Shown here: one piece after another, positions 17,027 to 28,031 of the stretch
Position numbering within the stretch: position 1 is the first letter of the stretch
How the letters are laid out: the number at the start of each line of letters is the position of its first letter
DNA from: Rickettsiales bacterium
GTDB lineage: Bacteria > Pseudomonadota > Alphaproteobacteria > Rickettsiales > Deianiraeaceae
Assembly (NCBI GenBank): GCA_017444095.1
Contig: JAFSXM010000018.1
Span: 1 to 51,673, forward strand
Reading direction: 5' to 3'
Length of the DNA stretch: 51,673 nucleotides
Notes under the pieces: generated by a model
What the model saw: the letters and a program-made list of their open reading frames with translations, nothing else
What the model was told of the DNA's origin: nothing
Database searches by the model: none
Made by a program: the position numbers and the translations under genes

Positions 17027-20000
17027 ATGATATTACCATCACGATTAAAACAAATTGTAATAGTGCTATCGTGTTTAATAATTACTTCTTGCGGTGGCAA
17101 TGGTTGCAAATATCCAGATGAAATTGCAGCTGGTGGAATATGGTCTGAAACACAAACAACTGTTGTAAAACCAATCAACAGAAATGTTATAGCATCAGAA
17201 CAAGGAAATGGAGAATATACATTAAAAGACGGCACAACAGAAGATATGGCAGACTCAAATTTATGGGTGCCTTTACGATCAACAGATGGTACATATGCAA
17301 AAGTAGAAGCTGGAAAAAAAGTAAAGTTATCAGTGTCAGGTTCTGTTGTGCTCGCTGGGTATTCATACAACACAGATATTACTTTTAAAGATTGGATATC
17401 TTATGGAGCCCCACCTTATTCTTTTGCACAAATCACAAGAAGGACAGATATTGATGAACAAGAGATTAATGTTGTTAAAATAGAAAAAGAACGAATTTTT
17501 CATCAAAATGGATTACAAGAGATAAAATATCATTATTACGGAGAAGATGGGGTTAAAAGAACTGACGAAGGAGAGCTCGTAAAAATTGGCTGTGATTTAA
17601 ATTTATCAGCGGAAGAACTGGCAAAAGAAAAACTGGAAGATAATTTGTATGTAAATTATGCCTTTTTATACCCTGAAAAGATTGTTTTTTCAAATAAGTT
17701 TTTTATCAAATATAACACAGATGCTAATAAGCATATCAATAATATAACAAAAATAGATTCAATTACTATTGATAGTTCTAATAATTTACAAGCAGAAGTA
17801 AAAAAAATGGGACCTGGAGATTATCAATACATTTATACATTTAAGCATGATGGTAAATCTTATCGTTATCATCGAAGGTTAGCTCCTGAAAAAAAAGATT
17901 ATTGCTATGATTTTGGAGAAACACTGTATGCCGTTGATTGCGAAGAGGCAGAAAACAACAGTTGTATGTTGTCAAAAATGGTTTGTGCTAATGATTATGC
18001 TAATTATTCTTTTCGCTGTCCTGAAACAATTGTTTTTTCAAATCAGTTTTTTGTAAAATACGAAACAGATAGTGGCAGACATATAAATAATAGAACAGGA
18101 GTAGATACAATAACTATAAATAGTGCAAATAAATTAACAGCAGAAGTGGAGAAAATGGGACCCGGAGATTATCAATACATTTATAAATTTGAGTATGATG
18201 GTAAATCTTATCGTTACACTCGCAAAGTATCATCAGAACAACAAAGTAGTTGCAATAATTTTGAAGAGAAATTGTATGCCATTGATTGCGAAGAACAAGC
18301 GGGTAATAGTTGTCTTTTATCACAAACAAATTGTACTGAAAATTTCAATAATACGATAACAACGAAAGAAAGTGATAAATGTTCTATACCTTTTATAGAT
18401 CGAAGTTTTTATCTAGCCGAAACACTGAGCCCTGTAATGATATATTTCAAAAAATATAATAATTCTGCGGTAAATTATTCATCCATTGGCACTCCTTATA
18501 ATGATAATGATTATAGCACATACTTTCATTCTCCAACTTATGCACTCAAAAATCGTATACGGGTATCAATGAATGAATATAAAAATCGTTTTTCTTACGG
18601 TCTGTATCAAACAGGTACATCAAGTGCGGACAGCATTAAGTATCCAGGAAATTGTCGTATGTTTCCATCATCAATAAAATATGCACCTATGAAAATCAAG
18701 AAGAAAGTAACACAATTATCCGGCGATACATTGAACACACTAATAGCAATGGACAACATCACAGACGATACAACGGTAGCAACAGAGAACAAAGTCGTAA
18801 CGAAAAATGAATATTGCTCTAAGTATTGTGTAGATTTATGTATACATTATTTCGATAATAATGATAGCACCTGTGGAATGCTTGCAGGAATGAACGGTAA
18901 TTCTGGAACGCCTGATGGTTATTTATCAGATAGCCAGTTGTTAAAATTTATCAATTACTCACCTGTAGATGCCAACAAAGTTAATGTTAGCAATCATGAG
19001 ATTAAAAATACAGATTGCACTTGTCAATACTGGGGACATGCATTCGCAGAAGTAAAAGATAAATTTGATGTTGGCGATTTAAGGCAAAAAGCATATAATT
19101 TATGTACAAGTAATGGTTATACTTGGGGTGGATTGGTATTTACTTCAACATCATCATCCAATAATTATTATGCCATCAAAACAACAAATATGAAAACATT
19201 TACCATTGTAAAGATGGCTTACGGAAATAATGCCAATACAGAATGTCAACGTAATAGCGGAAGCACAAATGGTATAGCAGTCGGTATATGTTCTCCGTAT
19301 GATAGAGCACACAATCATTGCGACGAAAAAACTGATAAATGCAATAATGTTAATGATTGCAAAATGATTGGTAATTTTTATGACTATAGTAGTAGTATAA
19401 AAATTGATAGTCATTGTCCTAATTTCTGCGAAAAGATAACATCATTCGATAATGATGGAAATACCGGCAGTGAAATAAACACGAGTTCCTTCGATGTTGT
19501 ATCGCGTATAGATTATTATGATTATGACAAAAGAAATGATAATCCAAGAAAATCTTCAAATATAGAAGATCAAGATAATTCAATATATTATAGAGTAAAT
19601 GATGGTGCCACAATTGCAGTAAATGGTTATTCAGATATTAAAGACGGCTTACTTGCCGTTGGCGGTCCAGACATAGTTGGTATAACTTGTAATGATGCAA
19701 AAATACCAACTTTAAAAGAAGATAATGGAGAAACAACAAATACTGCCGGACAAACAGATTTATTTGCTACAACAAGCACTTTTACAGAAGCAGATGGACA
19801 TTTTTCAGGGTGTAAAGTCAAGGGCAAATACACTTCAATGGATACAAAAAGTGATATATCTCATCATCTCTATTACAATGAGCAAAAACAAGGCATTTTA
19901 CCAATAAAATGGTCTACTTTCACAGCACACCCCGGTGATATATTACCATTGTCTATTACAAGTGCCGATTCTGGTGCTTCACCACTTCTTGTAAAAACAA

Positions 20001-23000
20001 ATAACTGCTTATCAAGTTCAAATAACAAAAACTGTTACACTCAATTGAGAAATGGTAATGGTTTGATAATAGTTTTAGAACCAGTAAAAACAGGAACAAC
20101 AACACCAGCGGTAGATGAAGATATGTATAAAAATCCAAATCTATGGCTTTGTCATTATGGTGTTGGTGGGTCTTATGGTTCATATAATCCATATTTATAC
20201 GACAGTAATGCCATACAAGAGCTAAAAATAGGAGATAAGGACATTGGCAGAATTGACAATCCAAGACAAATACATACAACAACTGGATTAACTTGGCAGT
20301 GCGATAAAAAAGGAGTAGCATATTGGTTTACAGGATATGATTATAAAGGCATTAAACTAAAAACAACAGAAGAAAATAGTAATTATGTTGATACATTATC
20401 AGATGAAAATGCTGATGATAAATATCCAAGCCCACATATCTATAAGGTATCCGAGCTGAATAGAATTATACCAGATTATGGTAGGGAGGAATTGGAAGGG
20501 GATAATAATACATCAGATGGCATACAAAAAATAGATTGCAGTGCAGATGGTGTGCCGAACACAATTATTGTTGGCGGTGCAACTTATACAAAAGCATCAA
20601 ATCAATTATCAATAATTAAACGCGAAAGAGACTATGTTTATCAATATTACGATGGTGCTACTCTAATGACAAAAGCAATATCTGATGTTGATAGTGCAAC
20701 TTATTCAACCGCAATACCAAATAGGCTTATAATAGAAAAAAAGGAAAACAATCTTATCACAAATGCAGAAGAAGATAAACACGAGATTGTTTATCAAACT
20801 GACAACGACTTAACAAGATCAACTTGCACAGGAGGAACGGATGGTGTCGATTATTGTTATTTTTATAACATAAAATACACAGGTGAATATGCACAAGATG
20901 AAGCACACAATTCATCAAATTGTAGTTGTTCAAACACAAATACTGATGGAATATGTTTGACTAGAGTTTGCTCACATGAGATACCAGTTTATCATGATAG
21001 CATACTTGGAGCATATTGTTCTGATGACAAATCAGATCTAACGACTGACATATCTAAGTCATCAATAGTAACATCAATTACAGCCGATTCTTGTGGTGGT
21101 AGCTGTAAAGTGATAGACAATACCGCACAGGAAAAAGAAATTTTTACAGCATACGGACCATTCGCAGGTATGAATGCCGACAATGTAAATGCAATTATGC
21201 CAGCTATTTACGACGGATATCATATGTGCCGTGGCAGTGCCGATGGAAAACAATTTATTTATGATACACAAACAGGACCAGATGCAAATATAATATTTCA
21301 AATACTAACAGCAGGTATGACGAACAGCTTAAATAGTGGTGTTGAGAGGAAACCATTAGATGTTTATTGGAGACTGGAATTTACAAATCCAACATTAGAG
21401 AATAGAAGCTCATATAAAGGTTCATATAATTCAGTGGATACAGTTTGCCCTGCCGTTGAAAACCTTACCCCAGATATGATGTTTGTCGATTTGACTAATA
21501 CAAATGAATGGTCATCGTATTCCAGCGGACGGACATATCCACAAACAGCATTGATATACAAAGATATAAATGGTTTAATAAAAAAATCTAAAATATATTA
21601 TTCCATTACATACTCTCCGTGGGGATGGAGTGCACAATTATTGCCAGAGGATGATCACAAGATATTGGCAGTTGGTGAAACTTGTGGATTACACGAAAAT
21701 TGTGGCGATGGAGAAACTCCTGATTTAAAAATAATAAATAATTCAGAAGTTAAAACATTGATAGATTCAACATCATATTCATCGGTTGGAAATTCAACAA
21801 TTACATCAGTGACGAGACATACCTATGAATTTTATTACGACGGCAAAAAATATACTATTCCAGAAAAAAAAGTTGCAGAAACAACAAAAATATGCAATAT
21901 CACAAGTCAACAAGCATGGTTATCAACATTAACAACTGTTGGGGAAAAAATTGCCGTAGACACTGATGGGGAGCCATTAGGAAATCTCGGAAAAGCACCA
22001 TTTATTGTTGCATGTGATAACAATGAGACTGTATTGGGGAAATATAAAATTGGCTATACTTCATTGTCTAATTTATCATCAGGAACAACAGATAGAAATG
22101 TGATTAAAGATTTAAATGAAACAATTGAAGACGGTATATCTACAGATTCTGATTTATCGGAAGAAAAAGCTTTTGTTATGAAAACACAAAATAAATCCTT
22201 CTTGTTGTCTGAGTATTTTGCTCGTTGCACAACTAATTGGCAAACACCGGGTTGGATGCTATTAAATAATCCTGGGGACTTTTCAAGTTTCAATGTTGCT
22301 GATAGTGCATTGTCTGGGAGTTTTATTGCAAAACCAAATAAAACTTTATCTTGGGACGAGGTAAAAAGAAAATATGCACTTGAACAAATATGGGCAAAAC
22401 ATGGTGGCATTATAAGAAATACAATATACAATAATCAATGTGATGAGAAAAATGTTCCGGAAATAGTTGGTGATACTTGTGCGGGAAATTGCGGAAAAAT
22501 GTATACAAACTGCAAGACAACTTCCAATGAAACACATACACCAGAATTTAGAACATTTTATAAATCTCAAATGATAGCAGTAAAAACATTAGCCAATGAT
22601 CCAATTAACACCACCGACACAAAATGTGATATTGTTGTCAAAAATGGTGCCACTGAATTAGGTAGAGTAACGATTCAGGCAAATGAACCTTTTGGACAAG
22701 TTCTTCCGACATCAACAATAAAAACTATGACTTTTCAAGGTGATACATCTTTTGTAAAAGAAGCACTTTATGATAATAATGCAATTACTATCAATGGTGG
22801 CTTACAATATAAAAATAATTTTTTCAAAAAAACAGAATTTCACAGAAATTTTATAGGTGCTGGTATCGTTAAACCAGAATGGCATTTTTTAACTGATAAC
22901 ACAACAAATTTACCAGCAGTAATTGCCAAAGATCAAGACATTAAAATAGAACCATCAAGTGCTACATTTTATGCGATGGGAAATTTATCCCATCAAGGAC

Positions 23001-26000
23001 AAGGATATTGCTGGTCTAAATCAAGTGAAGACACTGCGGCAGGAATATTTTATTCCTCTCTTGGTGTAATAGAGACGGCATGCACGATAGCTGGTGTAGC
23101 GGCCGGTATAGCGACTGGAAGTGCGGTCGGAGGGGTAGCTGTAGGTGGAGCCTGTACTATTCCTTTTGTTGAAAGTGCTGTATCCATTCTAATGGCAGTA
23201 GCAAAACCAGATAGCGAACATAACGGTAAAATGACACCAATATCATCAGGAACGGTAGCTAAAAGGCAATGCGGAACAGGAATGGCATTCAGAGTAATTG
23301 AAGTTCCAACTTTTGCTTGCATTAGAGGATATGGATTTGCTTGCACAAGCCAAAGACTGACACAAGAGTATGCAAGTTCTACAACAATGGAGCAAGATAT
23401 ATTACAAAACTGTATATCATCTACATCAACGGATTATGCTTCTAATGCCACAATTGGTACTTGTTATAGGAATAAAAACAATATATCGTCAGGTATTAAT
23501 GAAAGTCAAGTGGCTCTCGCTTATACCAATAGATATCATCTTAATAGCTTTAAAGAAGTTAAATCAACAGATAGTTGGGGTGAGATTGAGAATATTGACG
23601 AACAACAATGCGGAATATGTTTGCCAAAAAATGAAATAGAAAAATACAACGGCATTAGTTATTATGCCGGAACGAATTATCCGACGATACCAAGCAGTAT
23701 ACGAAATATCTCTCAGTGTAATACTTATCAGGATAATGAAGGAAATCAATATACATTCGTCACATCATTAGCAAGAACAACACCTTTTAATAAATATGAT
23801 ATAGCAAAGCAAACAAGTATCCAAACGGATATTGATAATATACTATCAACAGAAATACATTCATGTGCTTCAGAAGCAAGTAATAGTTATAGTATCAATT
23901 TTTCAAACAAAGAAAATAAAGATGCATTTGAAAATATTTTCAAAAAAATGTCTATAAGAGATGAAAATAGCTGTATAGCATTACTTGAAACTTTTTATAA
24001 TCACGAAATAAAACAAGCTAATGTAAGTGAAGAATGTGAAAATGCAATATTATCAAATTTAAATAACATTGCAAAAAATGGTTGCAACAAACTATTAACA
24101 TATATAGAAGAAAAAGATGGAAAATATTATGATTTATACAAATTTAATGTAAATCAAACATATACATATTGCAAAGATGATAAAATCATATCAGACACAT
24201 CACATTCACCAATAAACTCAATTACAAGGGTAAATGTCTCCAATTCATTAAAAGACAATCTATTCGCGGAATTAACAGACGATTCATCAAGTGAACCAAA
24301 TAATGTAGATAGTGTGTTGGAAATAAATGTACACATTCCAGAGCAATTAAAAATTGATGGCACATATCAAAACTATGAAAAGGCGAATGTTGGTTTTGCA
24401 ATAGCCGGTGCCAACAACGACAATCCAATGTTAATGTATTCCAATTTTAAGCTTGATAATCAATTTGATTTAAACAGGGGTTATAGTATAAGAATTGGAA
24501 ACGGTATTGTATCAAGAAATGGTAAATATCTATACTATTATATTCAACCCAATGATGCCAATGGTAATCCCGATCCATTATTTGAACCAAATATACATTT
24601 CAATTTACATGCTCCAAATCCACATGGCAAACTTTATGTAAAAAATTATCCATCAACACATACAAGTGGTGATAATATGATAGAAATATTAACAGACCCA
24701 ACGATACATCATTTTGCAGATGAGGACATTGATGGCGATGGAAATATTACATTTACTGCACCTGATAGTGGAACTTTGTGGTTTGCTGTATTAGATGTAG
24801 ATGAAATAGATACCACAACAGGTGATAGTATTAGCAACGAAAGGGACGGCAAAGCGATTATATTTAGAGATGCATTAGACTTATCGGTAGATAATCAAAA
24901 AAAGAATGTCTTAGGAACAAATGGAGGATACTATATGGTTAAAGGCAAAATACAAGGTGAGACATTTGATATTATGGATGAAATGTTGTCAATGGATGGA
25001 ACTGGTAGTGGCAGTAAAGTTGGTGAGTGGATAAACGAAACTTTGTTTCGAAAACTTATCATCAATACAATAAGAACATTGTTATTTGGATCATCTGACT
25101 TTAAAAATATCACATATGAAAATATTTTATCAGACAAATACGAAAATTTATGGACAACAACATACCAGAGTATGACTGAAGATGAAATAAATGCATTAAC
25201 ACCTGATCGAAAATTAGAATACGAGAAAGTTAAGAAAATTCATGATATGAATAAAGATTTAAAAAAAGGTCTTATATTCCAAATTTTAAAAATTATTTTC
25301 AGTTTCCATCTTGTACATATATTGTATTATATGGCCGTTATTGGCTGTGTATTTATTTTTGGTGGAAAAGTTTTACTTGGTATGCAAAAAGTAGACTTTA
25401 AGACCATTTTTAAATATGTATTAAGATTTTCTTTGATAGCACTAATTTTACATCCTGATGTGTTAAAACTTTATCTTGTTGTGTTCGTTAGAACTGCTTT
25501 TGCACTATCAGACGGGTTTATAATGATGGTTGCCAGTAATTTTACTGATAGAGTTTATGTTGCGGATGATTCAAGCACTGCATTATCTGTTGCATTTGGG
25601 CCAGTCGATAGTGTTATTAGATTTTGGCTTAAATCAGAGCGAATAGAACAATTATTGGCAATATTGTGTAGCTCTTGGTTTGGATGGCTAAGTGTTATTG
25701 TTCTTCTACTTGGAACGGTCCATTTTATAATCAGTGCAGTTCAGGCACTTGTAGTTTACATTATAACACTAATGAATTTATTCTTAGAGCTCGCACTTGG
25801 TCCGTTATATTTTGCTTTACTGCTATTTGATAAAACAGCCGGAAAATTTACACAATGGTTGAAAAATATAGGTGCATTAATCGCACAACAAACAGCAATG
25901 TTTAGTGCATTGGCAATTTTTGCAACAATTTATTACCATTTGCTAAAAGGAACACTAAATTTTACATACTGTTGGGAACCTATCATTAAAATACCTGTGC

Positions 26001-26392
26001 TTAATATACCATTATTTAGCTGTTGGAGAATTGCTGGCAATCTACCGGTTGCAATGGCAGAACTGATGGGTGATTATGCACCTACTGGAAAAGCTATAAC
26101 TGGGTCTACTGGTTTCTCACCTTTAACTGCTTTGTGTTTGTATTTATTAACCGTTACTATGTCAAAATTTATCGACAAATCAGTAAAGTTTGGTGGAGAT
26201 TTATTCGGTGGCGGTAGCCAAACAGCACAAGCCATTAGTGCAGGTATTGGTAAATTAAAAGACGGTGCCAACTCTATTGCAGGAAGTGTTGCGAAAAATG
26301 TTCCAAAAAGATTTGTAAAATCATTAGGAAAGGTTGCAAGAGCACCTGTTGACCAAGCAATTGATAAAATAAAAGGCAAAATGCAAAAATAA
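17027..26392 (+). CDS. giant VirB6/TrbL-family type IV secretion lipoprotein
   Basis: VirB6 proteins form the inner-membrane channel region of type IV secretion systems; Rickettsiales carry several with huge extensions. This 3121-aa product starts with a lipoprotein signal (MILPSRLKQIVIVL, lipobox ITSC, Cys at 22). It continues with about 2700 residues of Cys-rich, presumably exported sequence. A 116-residue unit is duplicated in tandem at about residues 211-441. A hydrophobic pair lies near residues 2005-2060 (TACTIAGVAAGIATGS). At about 2746-3005 is a polytopic TrbL/VirB6 region (FQILKIIFSFHLVHILYYMA, then LELALGPLYFALLLFD). A basic tail ends it. tatC follows 21 bases later; virB3, virB4 and other virB6 copies are not in the window. 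It is probably exposed at the cell surface or in the periplasm (inference). Confidence 0.85.
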   Translation: MILPSRLKQIVIVLSCLIITSCGGNGCKYPDEIAAGGIWSETQTTVVKPINRNVIASEQGNGEYTLKDGTTEDMADSNLWVPLRSTDGTYAKVEAGKKVKLSVSGSVVLAGYSYNTDITFKDWISYGAPPYSFAQITRRTDIDEQEINVVKIEKERIFHQNGLQEIKYHYYGEDGVKRTDEGELVKIGCDLNLSAEELAKEKLEDNLYVNYAFLYPEKIVFSNKFFIKYNTDANKHINNITKIDSITIDSSNNLQAEVKKMGPGDYQYIYTFKHDGKSYRYHRRLAPEKKDYCYDFGETLYAVDCEEAENNSCMLSKMVCANDYANYSFRCPETIVFSNQFFVKYETDSGRHINNRTGVDTITINSANKLTAEVEKMGPGDYQYIYKFEYDGKSYRYTRKVSSEQQSSCNNFEEKLYAIDCEEQAGNSCLLSQTNCTENFNNTITTKESDKCSIPFIDRSFYLAETLSPVMIYFKKYNNSAVNYSSIGTPYNDNDYSTYFHSPTYALKNRIRVSMNEYKNRFSYGLYQTGTSSADSIKYPGNCRMFPSSIKYAPMKIKKKVTQLSGDTLNTLIAMDNITDDTTVATENKVVTKNEYCSKYCVDLCIHYFDNNDSTCGMLAGMNGNSGTPDGYLSDSQLLKFINYSPVDANKVNVSNHEIKNTDCTCQYWGHAFAEVKDKFDVGDLRQKAYNLCTSNGYTWGGLVFTSTSSSNNYYAIKTTNMKTFTIVKMAYGNNANTECQRNSGSTNGIAVGICSPYDRAHNHCDEKTDKCNNVNDCKMIGNFYDYSSSIKIDSHCPNFCEKITSFDNDGNTGSEINTSSFDVVSRIDYYDYDKRNDNPRKSSNIEDQDNSIYYRVNDGATIAVNGYSDIKDGLLAVGGPDIVGITCNDAKIPTLKEDNGETTNTAGQTDLFATTSTFTEADGHFSGCKVKGKYTSMDTKSDISHHLYYNEQKQGILPIKWSTFTAHPGDILPLSITSADSGASPLLVKTNNCLSSSNNKNCYTQLRNGNGLIIVLEPVKTGTTTPAVDEDMYKNPNLWLCHYGVGGSYGSYNPYLYDSNAIQELKIGDKDIGRIDNPRQIHTTTGLTWQCDKKGVAYWFTGYDYKGIKLKTTEENSNYVDTLSDENADDKYPSPHIYKVSELNRIIPDYGREELEGDNNTSDGIQKIDCSADGVPNTIIVGGATYTKASNQLSIIKRERDYVYQYYDGATLMTKAISDVDSATYSTAIPNRLIIEKKENNLITNAEEDKHEIVYQTDNDLTRSTCTGGTDGVDYCYFYNIKYTGEYAQDEAHNSSNCSCSNTNTDGICLTRVCSHEIPVYHDSILGAYCSDDKSDLTTDISKSSIVTSITADSCGGSCKVIDNTAQEKEIFTAYGPFAGMNADNVNAIMPAIYDGYHMCRGSADGKQFIYDTQTGPDANIIFQILTAGMTNSLNSGVERKPLDVYWRLEFTNPTLENRSSYKGSYNSVDTVCPAVENLTPDMMFVDLTNTNEWSSYSSGRTYPQTALIYKDINGLIKKSKIYYSITYSPWGWSAQLLPEDDHKILAVGETCGLHENCGDGETPDLKIINNSEVKTLIDSTSYSSVGNSTITSVTRHTYEFYYDGKKYTIPEKKVAETTKICNITSQQAWLSTLTTVGEKIAVDTDGEPLGNLGKAPFIVACDNNETVLGKYKIGYTSLSNLSSGTTDRNVIKDLNETIEDGISTDSDLSEEKAFVMKTQNKSFLLSEYFARCTTNWQTPGWMLLNNPGDFSSFNVADSALSGSFIAKPNKTLSWDEVKRKYALEQIWAKHGGIIRNTIYNNQCDEKNVPEIVGDTCAGNCGKMYTNCKTTSNETHTPEFRTFYKSQMIAVKTLANDPINTTDTKCDIVVKNGATELGRVTIQANEPFGQVLPTSTIKTMTFQGDTSFVKEALYDNNAITINGGLQYKNNFFKKTEFHRNFIGAGIVKPEWHFLTDNTTNLPAVIAKDQDIKIEPSSATFYAMGNLSHQGQGYCWSKSSEDTAAGIFYSSLGVIETACTIAGVAAGIATGSAVGGVAVGGACTIPFVESAVSILMAVAKPDSEHNGKMTPISSGTVAKRQCGTGMAFRVIEVPTFACIRGYGFACTSQRLTQEYASSTTMEQDILQNCISSTSTDYASNATIGTCYRNKNNISSGINESQVALAYTNRYHLNSFKEVKSTDSWGEIENIDEQQCGICLPKNEIEKYNGISYYAGTNYPTIPSSIRNISQCNTYQDNEGNQYTFVTSLARTTPFNKYDIAKQTSIQTDIDNILSTEIHSCASEASNSYSINFSNKENKDAFENIFKKMSIRDENSCIALLETFYNHEIKQANVSEECENAILSNLNNIAKNGCNKLLTYIEEKDGKYYDLYKFNVNQTYTYCKDDKIISDTSHSPINSITRVNVSNSLKDNLFAELTDDSSSEPNNVDSVLEINVHIPEQLKIDGTYQNYEKANVGFAIAGANNDNPMLMYSNFKLDNQFDLNRGYSIRIGNGIVSRNGKYLYYYIQPNDANGNPDPLFEPNIHFNLHAPNPHGKLYVKNYPSTHTSGDNMIEILTDPTIHHFADEDIDGDGNITFTAPDSGTLWFAVLDVDEIDTTTGDSISNERDGKAIIFRDALDLSVDNQKKNVLGTNGGYYMVKGKIQGETFDIMDEMLSMDGTGSGSKVGEWINETLFRKLIINTIRTLLFGSSDFKNITYENILSDKYENLWTTTYQSMTEDEINALTPDRKLEYEKVKKIHDMNKDLKKGLIFQILKIIFSFHLVHILYYMAVIGCVFIFGGKVLLGMQKVDFKTIFKYVLRFSLIALILHPDVLKLYLVVFVRTAFALSDGFIMMVASNFTDRVYVADDSSTALSVAFGPVDSVIRFWLKSERIEQLLAILCSSWFGWLSVIVLLLGTVHFIISAVQALVVYIITLMNLFLELALGPLYFALLLFDKTAGKFTQWLKNIGALIAQQTAMFSALAIFATIYYHLLKGTLNFTYCWEPIIKIPVLNIPLFSCWRIAGNLPVAMAELMGDYAPTGKAITGSTGFSPLTALCLYLLTVTMSKFIDKSVKFGGDLFGGGSQTAQAISAGIGKLKDGANSIAGSVAKNVPKRFVKSLGKVARAPVDQAIDKIKGKMQK
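17657..18352 (+). repeat. tandem 116-residue duplication in the VirB6-like protein
   Basis: Unit A (17657-18004) and unit B (18005 to about 18352) encode matching blocks. Shared landmarks are IVFSN-x-FF-x-KY, the identical core KMGPGDYQYIY, DGKSYRY, and a Cys pair in LYA-[VI]-DCEE followed by NSC-[ML]-LS. Several Cys are conserved, which suggests a disulfide-bonded module. Confidence 0.85.
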
Positions 26393-26413
26393 TGAAAAAA
26401 CAATTAAATAAAT

Positions 26414-27235
26414 ATGAATAAAGTAATAATAAATTTATTGGCTGATTTAAGAAAATGGTTGATTGTAGCTTTTTCTACATTTATATTTTCCTTTATATTT
26501 TGTTATTTAAATAAAACTACATTATATTCTATAATTTCACAACCAATAAAGCAATATTATAAATCACAACACATTCACACAAATGATATATTTATTTTTA
26601 CCGGCATCTGGGAGCTATTTTTTACCGACATTAAACTATGTATGTATTCTTCTTTTCTAATATCTTTACCTATATTTTTATACTGCATATACAAGTTTTT
26701 ATCTCCAAGTCTTTACCGAAGAGAAAAGAAATTTACCATATTAACATTTTCAATCATAATTATACTTGCATTGTTCGCTGTTATTACGATGTATAAATGG
26801 GTATTTCCGCAGGCTATATGTTTCTTTCTATCGCACAATAATAATATCGCACAACCAATGTTAAATATTAGTGAATATATTACGACTTTTTTTGGTTTAA
26901 TATTTGCATTTTGTCTTGTATTTCAAACACCAATAATATTATTTGTTTTGACAAAATTAAATATAATTTCAATTAAACAATTAACAAAACATAGAAAAAC
27001 AATAATTGTTGGAATCTTTATTATATCTGCAATCATAACCCCACCAGATATATCAAGCCAAATATTCTGTGCTATTTTGCTGATTATTATTTATGAATTA
27101 ACATTGTTCTTTATAAGAATAACAACGAACCATAAAACACATAAACAAAGAAGTGCGATTAAATCTAAAAGAAAACAAAAAACAATAGAAACAAACAAAA
27201 GCAAAAGAAAATCAGCAAATAATAAAATAAAGTAA
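26414..27235 (+). CDS. tatC: Sec-independent protein translocase TatC
   Basis: TatC is the twin-arginine signal receptor of the Tat export pathway in the inner membrane. The 273-aa sequence shows six hydrophobic segments, an N-terminal ADLRKW (family HL-x-ELR-x-R), FTGIWELFFTDIKL and SLPIFLYCIYKFLSPSLYRRE in the first periplasmic/cytoplasmic loops, and the late motif ISAIITPPDISSQ. The tail is very basic (Lys/Arg/Thr). The family's conserved loop Glu appears as the E of WELFF. It lies directly after the VirB6-like gene and may be co-transcribed with it. tatA and tatB are not seen. It converges with greA with a 9-base gap. Confidence 0.93.
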   Translation: MNKVIINLLADLRKWLIVAFSTFIFSFIFCYLNKTTLYSIISQPIKQYYKSQHIHTNDIFIFTGIWELFFTDIKLCMYSSFLISLPIFLYCIYKFLSPSLYRREKKFTILTFSIIIILALFAVITMYKWVFPQAICFFLSHNNNIAQPMLNISEYITTFFGLIFAFCLVFQTPIILFVLTKLNIISIKQLTKHRKTIIVGIFIISAIITPPDISSQIFCAILLIIIYELTLFFIRITTNHKTHKQRSAIKSKRKQKTIETNKSKRKSANNKIK

Positions 27236-27244
27236 TTAAGAATA

Positions 27245-27718
27245 TTATGCACCAATCTCTACAACTTCGTAAGCATTTATGCCAGATGGAGTTTCAACCT
27301 CAAAAGCATCGCCTACTTTTTTTCCAAGCAAGGATTTCCCAAGTGGAGCTGCCATAGACACAAGACCTTTATTTATATCAGCTTCGTAATCTCCAACAAT
27401 TCTAATGTTCTTTATCGTATCGTTATCAAGGTCAACAATCTTTACATAAGAGCCAAACTTCACAACATCAGTTCCAATATCGCCACAATCCACAACCTGT
27501 GCATTAACTTTAAAATCTTTTAAATAACCAATTTTTTTCATTGTTGCTCGTTGCTTGTCTTTTGCTGCATGATATTCTGCATTTTCACTTAAATCTCCAT
27601 TGCCTCTTGCAGTAGACACCTCATTGACAATCACTGGCAAAACATTATGTTCCAGTTCCTCTATCTCTTTGTTAAGTCTATCATATCCTTCTTTTGTAAT
27701 ATAATAACAAGTTGCCAT
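27245..27718 (-). CDS. greA: transcription elongation factor GreA
   Basis: GreA rescues backtracked RNA polymerase by stimulating transcript cleavage through the secondary channel. The 157-aa protein has the expected N-terminal coiled coil (TKEGYDRLNKEIEELEH) with the acidic tip region ARGNGDLSENAEYHAAKDKQ, and the C-terminal FKBP-like domain with SMAAPLGKSLLGKKVGD. Length is standard. It is followed on the right by rpmG transcribed in the same direction, so rpmG-greA may be one unit. Confidence 0.97.
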   Translation of the reverse strand: MATCYYITKEGYDRLNKEIEELEHNVLPVIVNEVSTARGNGDLSENAEYHAAKDKQRATMKKIGYLKDFKVNAQVVDCGDIGTDVVKFGSYVKIVDLDNDTIKNIRIVGDYEADINKGLVSMAAPLGKSLLGKKVGDAFEVETPSGINAYEVVEIGA

Positions 27719-27769
27719 AAAGCAAAAAAATAAAAAAGTAATTTTAACTGAAAAACTTAAACGAATAGA

Positions 27770-27940
27770 TTAACTATTAACCAATTTCTTTTGTTTAAAT
27801 AAAGCATGTTTTCTCAAATATGGATCAAATTTTTTGAATGCTAACTTAGTTTGATTTTTTCTTGGATCAACCCATCTAACATAAGAATAACCGCTTTCTT
27901 CATTTGTTAACAAAACCAAAGTTCTATTTTTCTTAGCCAT
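27770..27940 (-). CDS. rpmG: 50S ribosomal protein L33
   Basis: A 56-aa protein, MAKKNRTLVLLTNEE...KLVNS, is encoded on the reverse strand. The second half, KLAFKKFDPYLRKHALFKQ, matches the L33 core (K-L-x-L-x-K-[YF]-DP-x-x-R-K-H-x-x-F-K-E). It has no CxxC pairs, so it is the zinc-independent form. It lies 51 bases upstream of greA on the same strand. Confidence 0.9.
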   Translation of the reverse strand: MAKKNRTLVLLTNEESGYSYVRWVDPRKNQTKLAFKKFDPYLRKHALFKQKKLVNS

Positions 27941-28031
27941 AAATCAATCCTAATTTGGATTAGGAAATAAAGTTTTTATTTATCAAGCGATTTTTTAATG
28001 CCATGTTAAAACAAAATCTTATGTTTTTTAA

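Noticed and set aside
23370..23639. Forward ORF overlapping the VirB6-like gene in another frame
   Set aside because: It lies entirely within the large gene and has no independent promoter or recognisable product.
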